The notes under the pieces: generated by a model
The model's input: the letters and a program-made list of their open reading frames with translations, nothing else
The model's database searches: none
What the model was told of the DNA's origin: nothing
Program-made: the position numbers and the translations under genes
DNA from: Longimicrobiales bacterium
GTDB lineage: Bacteria; Gemmatimonadota; Gemmatimonadetes; Longimicrobiales; Gaopeijiaceae
Length of the DNA stretch: 64,000 nucleotides
Reading direction: 5' to 3'
Assembly: GCA_951828585.1 (NCBI GenBank)
Contig: OX639991.1
Span: 2,016,576 to 2,080,575 of the forward strand
Shown: positions 34,417 through 42,571 of the stretch, piece after piece
Position numbering within the stretch: the first letter of the stretch is position 1
How the letters are laid out: each line of letters begins with the position of its first letter

Positions 34417-34434
34417 TGTAAAGAGGAGTTTACA
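34417..34434 (+). promoter_or_regulatory. Palindrome around the ribosome site of the third propeller gene
   Basis: TGTAAA (34417-34422) and TTTACA (34429-34434) form a perfect 6-nt dyad with the ribosome-binding sequence GAGGAG as the 6-nt loop, 2 nt before the ATG at 34437. Folding would hide the ribosome site, or a protein could bind it. Confidence 0.4.
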
Positions 34435-34436
34435 TA

Positions 34437-35698
34437 ATGTCATCTCTACTTGACATATCGCGGCTTCGCCGATTGGTTGCGACCATCTGGGCGGCTACGG
34501 TGGTGGTTGCCGGCGTTCTCATCGCGGCGTGCGGCGATGAGTCGTCCAGCCGCGTGGCCGACGCACGCTCGCCCCAATACGGCGTGCGCGACAGCGCGGG
34601 AATCAGGATTGCCGAGAACCCGCGTCCCGCACCGGATTCGCGACTCGGCTGGGTAGTGAGCGCCGAGCCACAGGTCTCGATCGGGAATGTCGAGGGCGAA
34701 TCGGCCTACCAGCTCCACAGGGTTGCGGACGCGACCCGGCTCGCCGATGGGAGGATCGTGGTCGCGAACGGCGGCTCCCTCGAACTGCTGGTCTTTGACG
34801 CAGATGGGATCCACCTAGATTCCTGGGGCGGCAGGGGAGAGGGGCCGGGCGAATTCGAGGGGCTGAACCGGGTGAGGCCGTGGGCCGGGGATTCGCTCAT
34901 CGCGGCCGACCCCGAACAGGGCAGGATCTCGATCTTTGACGGGGAGGGCAGCCATGGGCGGACGGCGGTGTTGCATGCTCAAGGTGGCAGTGGAGGGCTG
35001 TTGGCGAAGGTTGCCGACGCGGTGCGGTCAGTGGGAACGATCGGCGCGGTGACCGCCGATGATCTGATCGGCGTGCTCCCCGACGGCACCCTCTTCACGT
35101 GGGATTTCGACGCCTTTGCGACTGTGGGGTTCGGGCGCCGGGCTACACCGAGAACTACAATGCGGGCGGCGGCTTCATCTTCATTCCGCTGAGGCATCCA
35201 TTCGGCCAGACGACCCATGCCGCGGTCTGGGGTGAACTGGCCGTCATCGGTCGCACCGAGAGTTACGAGTTGCAGGGCTTCCGCAGCGACGGCTCCCTAG
35301 CGCGAATCGTGCGCCGCGACGACGAACCGGGGACTCCGACCCGGGCCGAGCAGGATGCCTACTTTCGGGGGATGGTCGCCGCGTATACGGAGGAGCGTCG
35401 GAGGCGCGTGGCCGAGGTGGCGGCGAACGTTCCGCTGGTCGATGCCTTCCCCGCCTTCGATGCGGTCATCGGCGATGCACTGGGCCATCTCTGGGTTGCC
35501 GAGTTCAAGCGTCCGGGCGACGAGTATCGGGGCACGCTATGGACGGTGTTCAACGGAGATGGCCGGATGCTCGGTCTTGTTGACACCCCCGAGATTCTCA
35601 CGGTGTACGAGATCGGGGAAGACTACATCCTGGGCGAGGGCACGGACGACCTGGGTGTCGAGTATGTGAGGATGTGGGGACTGGTCCGGCAGGGGTGA
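34437..35698 (+). pseudogene. Six-bladed beta-propeller lipoprotein gene with frameshift
   Basis: Two reading frames cover one gene. Frame 1 (34437-35192) gives a lipoprotein N-terminus with LIAAC and propeller blades ending in FDAFATVGF. It is continued by frame 2 (about 35140-35698), PGYTENYNAGGGFIFIPL to WGLVRQG. A 1-nt indel near 35126-35144, close to a run of four G, joins them. Restored, the protein would be about 419 aa, the third propeller of the BlaI-M56 operon. As written it is truncated. Sequencing error cannot be excluded. Confidence 0.7.
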
Positions 35699-36832
35699 AG
35701 TCGCCTCCCACGGATACCCCCCACCCATCTCCACCCCACCCGCCTCAAACAGCAACTCAACCAACCGCTGCCACGACCGCCACCTCGTCGTCCGCCCATA
35801 CGCCGACTTCGTCTTGTGCGCGATCACCAGGTCCAGCGCCGGAAACACGCTGATCCACTGCCCCACCGCCCCCCTCCCCGTGTACGCGCCCTCAAACGCG
35901 CCGCTCACCCTCGGCCCGTCGAACACCCACCACATGTAGCCGTACCCGAAGTAGCCGTCCCGCCTCCCCGCCGGATTCATCTCCTCAAGCGGGGTGACCA
36001 CGCTGACGATGCGCCGCGCCCACTCTCGTGAGATTACCTGCTCGCCGTTCCACGCTCCCTCGTTGAGCATGAGGTGGCCGATGCGCGCCATGTCCCGCGT
36101 GGAGAGCCAGAAGTGGTAGGCCGGGTTTCGCGAGATGCTCAGGTTGCCGCTCTTTCGCTGCACGGACCGGTCCCAGTCCTCGAAGTCCAGCGGGATGGCG
36201 AGCTGCGCCTGCGCCTCGTCGTAGATGTCGCGTCCGGTGAGCTGCTCGAAGACGGCGCCGGCGGCGTTGAAGTCCCAGTTGCTGTAGAGCATGTAGGTGC
36301 CGGGCTCCCGGGAGCCGCGCGGGGGTGCATCGGCCAGGTTGTCGCCGGAGTTGGACGCGGGGTGGTAGACCCCGGAACGGGCGGTGATCAGGTGGTCGAT
36401 CGTGGCCTGGCGCTCGATCGGAAGGAGGCCGCCGACATCGTCGACGCCCAGATCCTCCAGCGTGGCGTCCAGGTCAATGACGCCGTTCTCGACCCACGGG
36501 CCGTACAGGATCGCCAGGATACTCTTGCGCACGGAAGCCAGGTACGAGAGTTCCTCGATGTCGCCGAAGGTGAAGACGACACGGCCCTTGTGCGCGACCA
36601 CCACGCCGGTCGAGTTGGCGCTGTCGCGCAGGAATGCGGCGGCTTGCTGGAGCACGTCCGAATCCCAGCCGTATTCGGCGAGGTCGGCTCGGCGCACCAC
36701 TTCCCACCGTTCGCCGGGGAAGACGCAGTCGGCGCACTGGGCGGTGAGGGGTGGCGCGGGGCCAACGGCCAGCGCGAGCGCGAGCACATGAACGGGTGAC
36801 GCGAAGACGGTTCGGAAGATTCGGGCTCTCAT
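35537..36832 (-). CDS. Beta-lactamase-family serine hydrolase
   Basis: 431 aa from ATG 36832, with a signal peptide (LALALAVGPAPPLTAQ). Class C/esterase-type active-site motifs: SVRK (Ser100, Lys103), YSNWD as the YxN motif, and HKTKS at the KTG position. Normal family members end near WQRLVELLFEAGG. Here about 50 more residues run through and overlap the convergent propeller gene by 162 nt, so the original stop may have been lost. GTG 36859, overlapping the ATPase stop (GTGA), is an alternative start that would couple translation. Last gene of a three-gene minus-strand operon. Confidence 0.82.
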   Translation of the reverse strand: MRARIFRTVFASPVHVLALALAVGPAPPLTAQCADCVFPGERWEVVRRADLAEYGWDSDVLQQAAAFLRDSANSTGVVVAHKGRVVFTFGDIEELSYLASVRKSILAILYGPWVENGVIDLDATLEDLGVDDVGGLLPIERQATIDHLITARSGVYHPASNSGDNLADAPPRGSREPGTYMLYSNWDFNAAGAVFEQLTGRDIYDEAQAQLAIPLDFEDWDRSVQRKSGNLSISRNPAYHFWLSTRDMARIGHLMLNEGAWNGEQVISREWARRIVSVVTPLEEMNPAGRRDGYFGYGYMWWVFDGPRVSGAFEGAYTGRGAVGQWISVFPALDLVIAHKTKSAYGRTTRWRSWQRLVELLFEAGGVEMGGGYPWEATSPLPDQSPHPHILDTQVVRALAQDVVFPDLVHRENLGGVNKTEHPAISVEHRP

Positions 36833-36855
36833 GGGGAGGAACAGTGTGGGTCGTA

Positions 36856-38541
36856 TCACCCTCCCCCCACGCTCCCGATCACATCCAGTTTCTCGCGCAC
36901 TTCGTCGTCGATCTCGTCGTCGGGGATGTACTCTACCAACCTGTGAAACTCCCGCTTGGGCATCGTGTTGTAGAGACCGAGCCGGGCGAAGTATGACTTG
37001 AACAGCGGCACCAGGAACTCGTCGCTGACCTTCAGATCGTCCCCCCACGGAGACGGCTTGCCGAGGTCCTTGAGGGCTGATTCCGTCCTTGCGATGGCTT
37101 CGCGCATGGCCTCTTCCCCGGCTGGACGCAAAATCTGATCGGGCGACTGTCGCGCGAACGCCTCCAGCGTCCTTCGCGAACACAGGTAGCTCTCGATCTC
37201 CCTCCTGCTCCACGTAAGGAAGGTGACGCCCCCGTCCACCGGGCGTTGATCCAGGCGATCGAACAGGGCGACGCCCCGCAGCTCCGGAAACGCCTCCCTG
37301 AGGCCGTGGAAGTGTTCCCTGACCTTGCGGGGCTGGTCGGCGACCGACTTTGCGAAAGGTTTCACAAGCGCCTCCATTGCCGGGCCGTGATCCAGCCTTC
37401 GCGCGAACGCCCGGAGGATGTCGAGATCGGTGGCATCCTCGGTGTAGAGGATCCAGCCGGTCTGCTTGGCCTGATGGTACTGGTCCCAGCCGATCAGTCT
37501 CAGCGATTTTCTGACCTGTGCGCTACTGCCCATGCGGTGTGGCGGGCCGACGAACGCGACGACCGTATCGCTTCCGGCGGCTTCGTTCAGCAACACCTCC
37601 GAGTGCGTTGCCACGATGACCTGGCCGCCCGTCTCGCGCGCGGCGCGGGTAAGGGACCGGTAGGCGTCACGCTGGCGAAGGATTTCGAGGTGGGCGTCAG
37701 GCTCGTCCAGGAGGAGAATCGCGCCCGGCTTCGCGCCCAGGTATGCCAGGAGCAGAAGCGTCTGCTGCATTCCCCGGCCCGCGGCCGACAGGTCGAGCGT
37801 ACGTCCATGCTCCTTGTAGGACATGGTGATCTCGCCCCGTTGCGGCAGGTAGACCGGGTCGTCGAGCGACACGCCGAAAAGGGTCCGGAGGCGGCGGACG
37901 ACCCCTTCCCACTTCTCACGATCGCTTTCCCGGAGGGCGTAGCAGATGTTCCGCAATACATCCGCGGTGCGGCCTTCGCCGATGCGGACATCGATCGCGC
38001 CCGGATCCAGCCGGGGTTCATTGGCGGCCAGCCCGGACATGGGCCCGAGGAACGCCGTGGGCGTATTCAACACGTCGGCGGGGACCGGCATGCGCTCCGA
38101 ATCCGAGCCGCGGACGCGCATGGACCGGCAGTACACCCACTCCGGGTTGGCGTAGTCGAACTCCATCCCGCACCGCCACTCGGCACCTTCGGCCGATACA
38201 CCGTCCACGAGGACATCGATGAGGATGTTGGATGTTACCTGCCGCCCGGAGTCGCGGCTGACGTGACGAACGCTCTGGTTGCGCCAGAGCAACCGGGCGG
38301 TCGGGACCGGGACCGACACGATATCGCGCCTTCCGACCGTCACGCCGGGGCGCTTCGCGGGCACCTTGCGGTCGGCGTACTTCGCGCTCCACATCCGTAA
38401 CCCCAGGTCCCACAGGGCGAGCGCCTGCATCGCGGTCGTCTTCCCCGAGTTGTTCGGGCCCACGAAGACAACCGGATCGCCGAGTTCGATGTCCATCTCG
38501 TCGAACCGCTTGAAGTTGCGTACTCGGAGTCGTGTCAGCAC
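36856..38541 (-). CDS. OLD-like AAA ATPase with C-terminal Toprim-like nuclease region
   Basis: 561 aa with ABC-type ATPase sequence: Walker A GPNNSGKTT (Lys34), signature-like LSAAGRGMQQ, and Walker B AILLLDEPDAHLE followed by ATHSEVLL. The C-terminal part has TEDATDLDIL and LFDRLD, which resemble the E and DxD motifs of OLD-family Toprim nucleases, though the second motif is DxxD. Known OLD-type nucleases take part in phage defence (for instance GajA with GajB), but no UvrD-like partner is present. It starts with GTG 2 nt after the S9 peptidase stop. Confidence 0.75.
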   Translation of the reverse strand: MLTRLRVRNFKRFDEMDIELGDPVVFVGPNNSGKTTAMQALALWDLGLRMWSAKYADRKVPAKRPGVTVGRRDIVSVPVPTARLLWRNQSVRHVSRDSGRQVTSNILIDVLVDGVSAEGAEWRCGMEFDYANPEWVYCRSMRVRGSDSERMPVPADVLNTPTAFLGPMSGLAANEPRLDPGAIDVRIGEGRTADVLRNICYALRESDREKWEGVVRRLRTLFGVSLDDPVYLPQRGEITMSYKEHGRTLDLSAAGRGMQQTLLLLAYLGAKPGAILLLDEPDAHLEILRQRDAYRSLTRAARETGGQVIVATHSEVLLNEAAGSDTVVAFVGPPHRMGSSAQVRKSLRLIGWDQYHQAKQTGWILYTEDATDLDILRAFARRLDHGPAMEALVKPFAKSVADQPRKVREHFHGLREAFPELRGVALFDRLDQRPVDGGVTFLTWSRREIESYLCSRRTLEAFARQSPDQILRPAGEEAMREAIARTESALKDLGKPSPWGDDLKVSDEFLVPLFKSYFARLGLYNTMPKREFHRLVEYIPDDEIDDEVREKLDVIGSVGGG

Positions 38542-38542
38542 C

Positions 38543-40681
38543 CTACCGGCCCCCCCCCACCCCCAGCTGCCCCATGTGAAACGCCAGCTCCATCGCAGCG
38601 TTCCTCACGCTCCGGCTGAACGTCCGCCCCCCCGCATGCCCCGCGCGCGGGTCGTAGTCGAGAATGACCGGCAGACCCGACGCGGTCGCCGCCTGCATTC
38701 GCGCCGCCATCTTCCTCGCCTGCAGCGGCGGCACCCGCGTGTCCAGGTCCCCCTGCATGATGAGCATGGCCGGGTAGTCCACGCCGTCGCGCACATTCTG
38801 GTACGGCGAAAACGTCCGCAGCACCTCGAACTCCTCCTTCACCGCCGCGTTCCCGTACTCGAGCAGGGCGGGCATGTTGTTGGTTTCCGTGAACTGGTAG
38901 AAGCGCACCATGTCCAGGTCGGGGACGCCGCAATAGACGGAACGGTAGAGATCCGGGCGTTTGGTCAGCGCGCTGGCGACGAGCAGGCCGCCGTTGCTGC
39001 CACCGCGGATCGCGAGGCGGTCCGGGTTGGTGTAGCCGTTGTCGATCAGCCACTCGGCCGCCGCGATGAAGTCGTCGAAGACGTTGGGCTTGTTCTCGAG
39101 CATGCCGTCCCGGTGCCAGTCCTCGCCGAATTCGCCGCCGCCGCGCAACGTCGCGATCGCGTAGACGCCGCCCCGCTCCATCCATACCGCAGCCCGCGAG
39201 TCGAAGCGGGGCAGCAGGTTCACGTTGAAGCCGCCGTATCCGTAGAGCAGCGTGGGCGTGTCGCCGTAGGGCTCGTAGCCCTTGCGGTGGGCGACGTAGA
39301 GGGGACCGCGGGTGCCGTCGGCCGAGGTGTACCAGTGCTGGCTGACCTCGTAGGCGTCGGAGTCGAAGGGGACGGCTGACGGCAGCCACTCGGTGGTCTC
39401 CAGCGTTTCCAGGTCGATTTCGAGGATGTGGGACGGGGTGACCAGCGAGTTCAGGGTCAGCAGCGCGGTCCCGTCACGCCACGAGCGCAGGTTGGCGACG
39501 GTGTGTTCGGGGATCGGGAGCTCGTCGATGAGGGTGCCGTCCATCGCGTGGCGGACGATGCGGCTGCTGACATTGTGGAGATAGTCGGCGTAGATCTTCT
39601 TGTCAATGATCTGGTAGCCGGTGAGGAGGTCGTCGGCTTCGGGGAGCACGACGCGCCAGTTGACGGGGTCGGGGTCGGGGCTGGCGGGGTTCACGGCGAC
39701 GATCCGGTTCCTGGACGCGTCCAGGTTCGTCAGCAGCCAGAGCTCGTCCTCGACGAAGCGGGTGCGGAAGCGCGCCGGGGCCCCGACGATCAGGGGCTGC
39801 GGCTCTCCGCCGGCCTGGGCATCCTGCAGGTACACATCGACGCGCGCCCAGCCGTGCTGCACGGTGTAGACCGTGTAGCGCCCGTCCCCTCCGTGCGAGA
39901 ACCCCACGAACTTCTCCGGCCCGTGCCCCTCGCCGAACAACTCCTCGTCGTCCTCGATCTCCGTCCCCAGCATGTGCAGCCGTACTCGCCCACCCGTCTC
40001 CCGCGACCGGCTAACGTAGAAAAACCCGGTCCCGTCGTCGTTGAACGAGGTCCCGCCGTAGAGGAAGTTGGGGAGCCGGTCCGGCAGGTCCTCGCCGGTT
40101 GTCAGGTCGCGCACCCGGATCGAGACCTCGTCCTGTCCACCGTCCCGGATCGCGTACATCATGAGGTTTCCGTCCGGCGAGAAGTCGCGGATGCTGACGC
40201 TGGTTGTGCCATCCGGGTGGATGTCGAGCGGATCGAGCACCATCTCGAAATCGCCGTCCGGGTCGATCGGCGCGTACTCGCGCTCCTCGGGCGCGGGACG
40301 CCGGTAGATCGCGCCCACCTCGCGGCCCGGCGGCCGCATCGAGAAGTACTGGTAGTCGCCCGCGCGGCGGGGAAAGAGCGCCCCGGGAACGTCCATCAGT
40401 TCGCGCAGGCGGGCCTCCAGTTCCGCACGCAGCACGGTGTCGCCCACGATGCGCTCGGCGTATGCGTTCTGGTCGTCGATCCAGGCCCGCGTCTCGGGAC
40501 TGTACTGGTCTTCGAGCCAACGGTAGTCGTCGACGAATTCGACGCCGTGAATTGTGTCCACGACCGGGTCGCGGGTGGTGTCGGGTGGGGATGGGTATGG
40601 CCCGCGGCAGGCTGCCGCGAGGATGGCGACTGCGAGGGCGACCGCGGCGAAAGGGGCCGGTCGGGAGGAGGGCTTCGGCAT
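38543..40681 (-). CDS. S9A prolyl oligopeptidase, lipoprotein
   Basis: 712 aa. Signal peptide with lipobox LAAAC, then the typical prolyl-oligopeptidase start with VEFVDDYRWLED. The seven-bladed propeller spans about 80-440, and the catalytic domain has Ser562 in RGGSNGGLL, followed by the Asp region GDLDTRVPP and the His region AGHAGG. It cleaves after proline in short peptides. ATG 40681 is chosen because it directly precedes the lipobox segment, although the frame is open to 41089. First gene of the operon with the OLD-like ATPase and serine hydrolase, and divergent from the broken Rpn gene. Confidence 0.92.
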   Translation of the reverse strand: MPKPSSRPAPFAAVALAVAILAAACRGPYPSPPDTTRDPVVDTIHGVEFVDDYRWLEDQYSPETRAWIDDQNAYAERIVGDTVLRAELEARLRELMDVPGALFPRRAGDYQYFSMRPPGREVGAIYRRPAPEEREYAPIDPDGDFEMVLDPLDIHPDGTTSVSIRDFSPDGNLMMYAIRDGGQDEVSIRVRDLTTGEDLPDRLPNFLYGGTSFNDDGTGFFYVSRSRETGGRVRLHMLGTEIEDDEELFGEGHGPEKFVGFSHGGDGRYTVYTVQHGWARVDVYLQDAQAGGEPQPLIVGAPARFRTRFVEDELWLLTNLDASRNRIVAVNPASPDPDPVNWRVVLPEADDLLTGYQIIDKKIYADYLHNVSSRIVRHAMDGTLIDELPIPEHTVANLRSWRDGTALLTLNSLVTPSHILEIDLETLETTEWLPSAVPFDSDAYEVSQHWYTSADGTRGPLYVAHRKGYEPYGDTPTLLYGYGGFNVNLLPRFDSRAAVWMERGGVYAIATLRGGGEFGEDWHRDGMLENKPNVFDDFIAAAEWLIDNGYTNPDRLAIRGGSNGGLLVASALTKRPDLYRSVYCGVPDLDMVRFYQFTETNNMPALLEYGNAAVKEEFEVLRTFSPYQNVRDGVDYPAMLIMQGDLDTRVPPLQARKMAARMQAATASGLPVILDYDPRAGHAGGRTFSRSVRNAAMELAFHMGQLGVGGGR

Positions 40682-40834
40682 GGCTGGCTCCGGCTGGGGG
40701 CGACCGTGGGATAGCGACGGCGCTTGTGGCGGGCAGCGTGAAAGTGGTTTCCGCGAACGGTTTGCCGCAAGCGGGGACCGGCTCTGGGAAAAGGCCGTGG
40801 GTCGAAAGTCCCATTTCGTCATGGAACCGCCCGG

Positions 40835-41650
40835 TTGTTGGCCCGAGTGTTTGAACGGGTGTTCGGCACCCACCTTGCGATCAACCCACCAGAATCGGAA
40901 GCCAACTTGTCCCGAAGGCACGATCAATCCTACAAACTCCTGTTCTCTTCCGAGGGACGGTTGCCGCCCGTCCTGGCGGTCACCATCTACAACGGGCGCC
41001 CGCCATGGACCGCTCCGGACGACGTGTTCGAGCTGGTTGAACCGGTAAAGGGCTGGCTCGCCGGACGGCAGGCGCGGCTCCGCCGCCAAGTGCTTGACCT
41101 GCGGGCCCTGGCGCGCGAACGTCTACCGGAGTTGAACGTGGTGTCGTGGATCGCGAGCATGGAACTGGACTCGTCGGCCGACAACGTGTCGCGCGTGGTC
41201 CGGGAGGTGCTGGCGCGATATCCTGGATCCGAGCATGCAAGGCTGCGCGAGGCCTTTCGAGAATGGATTCTGGGAGGAGCGGAATCGTGGGTGATGGCGG
41301 GGGGGACTCTGGATCAGGTCAAGTCACTAAAGGAGGCGGGGATGGTTTACGCGGGCATCGAGGAATTGAAGGAACGGGCTCACCTGGAAGGGCTCGGGCA
41401 GGGCCGCAGGGAGGGACGCGCCGAAGGGCATATTCAAGGCCGTGTAGAAGGCCGTGTAGAGGGTCAGGCTGAAGGTCAAGCGGCCCTGGTTTGCCGGCAG
41501 GCGAGTCTCAAGTTCGGAGTGGAAACCGCCGACCGGCTCGGGCGCATACTCGAGGACATCACCGACCCGGAGCGAATCGCCCGACTCGGCGATCGGATCA
41601 TCGAGTGCGAGACGGGACCGGAATTGCTCGCGCGCGTTCGTGAGGTCTGA
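40835..41650 (+). pseudogene. Rpn-family nuclease with internal deletion
   Basis: 271-codon frame. The N-terminus SRRHDQSYKLLFS matches the start of Rpn/YhgA-like recombination-promoting nucleases. The next conserved piece, EGRLPPVLAVTIYNGRPPWTAP, normally lies about 100 residues further on. The junction is near 40951, and the PD-(D/E)XK catalytic core is missing. The C-terminal part is intact, including the EGR/EGQ repeat tail with a tandem 12-nt duplication at 41438-41461. No good start codon is visible (TTG at 40835 or 40907). It is probably a non-functional remnant. Confidence 0.75.
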
Positions 41651-41674
41651 TTCGGCCTGACGAGCGTGATGGGC

Positions 41675-42571
41675 TCAGACCGGAGTCCCGCTCCGTGACG
41701 TCAGCTCTCCGTACAGCCGGCTGAGCCGCATCGTGACCGGACCGGGTGAGCCCTGCCCGATCCTCCACCCATCGATCTCGATCACGCCCGCCAACTCACC
41801 CATCGTTCCCGTGCAGAAGGCCTCGTCCGCGCGGTAGGCTTCGTCCAGCGACAGATCCTTCACCCGTGACGGGATCCCGACCTCGGCACACAGCTCAAGC
41901 ACCGTCGCCCGCGTGATCCCCTCGGGACAGGCGACCGCGTGGGGCGTCATCACCACGCCGCCGGTCACAACGAAAAAGTTGGTCGCGTTCGTCTCGGCGA
42001 TGAACTCGCGCCGGTCCAGCATGAGGGCGTCGTCGGCGTCGGCCGCGTTCGCCTCGATCTTGGCCAGGATCGACTGGAGAAGGTTGGCGTGGTGGATCCT
42101 GGGGTCGAGGGTGTCGGCGTCGAAGCGGCGCAGCGAACTGGTGACGAGCCGCAGGCCCGAACGGTCGTAGACGGGAGGCTTGTGCTCGGCGAGCACGACC
42201 AGTGTGGGGCCTGACCGATTGAGGCGCGGGTCCATGCCGCTGGTGTACTTGACGCCGCGGGTCAGCGTGAGGCGGATGTGGACGCCGTCGCGCATGTCGT
42301 TGGCGGCCAGGGTGCGGCGGATCTCGCGGATGATTTCGCCGTCGGTGGGGATCTCGGTGAAGGCGATGGCCAGCGCGGACGCGCGCAGCCGGGCGAGGTG
42401 CTCTTCGAGCTTGAAGATGCGGCCGTCGTACAGACGGAGACCCTCCCACACCGCGTCGCCGCCCTGCACCGCGGAGTCGAAGGGGCTGATGCCCGCCTCG
42501 TCGCGGTGAAGCAGTTTCCCGTTCACGTTGACGATCAGGTCGCGGTTGCGTTTGTCGAAGGGCTGGAGCAT
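41675..42571 (-). CDS. Class IV aminotransferase, branched-chain or D-amino-acid type
   Basis: 298 aa of fold-type IV PLP transaminase sequence: VQGGDAVWEGLRLYDG at the N-terminus, FIAETNATNFFVV with the cofactor Glu193, and GTMGELAGVIEIDG near the end. At the place of the Schiff-base lysine (Lys145 of Bacillus D-amino-acid transaminase, context KSLNLL) this protein reads HHANLL, with His160; the nearest lysine is Lys171. Activity may therefore differ. The ATG follows the threonine synthase stop directly (TGAATG), so it is the last gene of the threonine operon and may use a related 2-oxo acid. Confidence 0.85.
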   Translation of the reverse strand: MLQPFDKRNRDLIVNVNGKLLHRDEAGISPFDSAVQGGDAVWEGLRLYDGRIFKLEEHLARLRASALAIAFTEIPTDGEIIREIRRTLAANDMRDGVHIRLTLTRGVKYTSGMDPRLNRSGPTLVVLAEHKPPVYDRSGLRLVTSSLRRFDADTLDPRIHHANLLQSILAKIEANAADADDALMLDRREFIAETNATNFFVVTGGVVMTPHAVACPEGITRATVLELCAEVGIPSRVKDLSLDEAYRADEAFCTGTMGELAGVIEIDGWRIGQGSPGPVTMRLSRLYGELTSRSGTPV

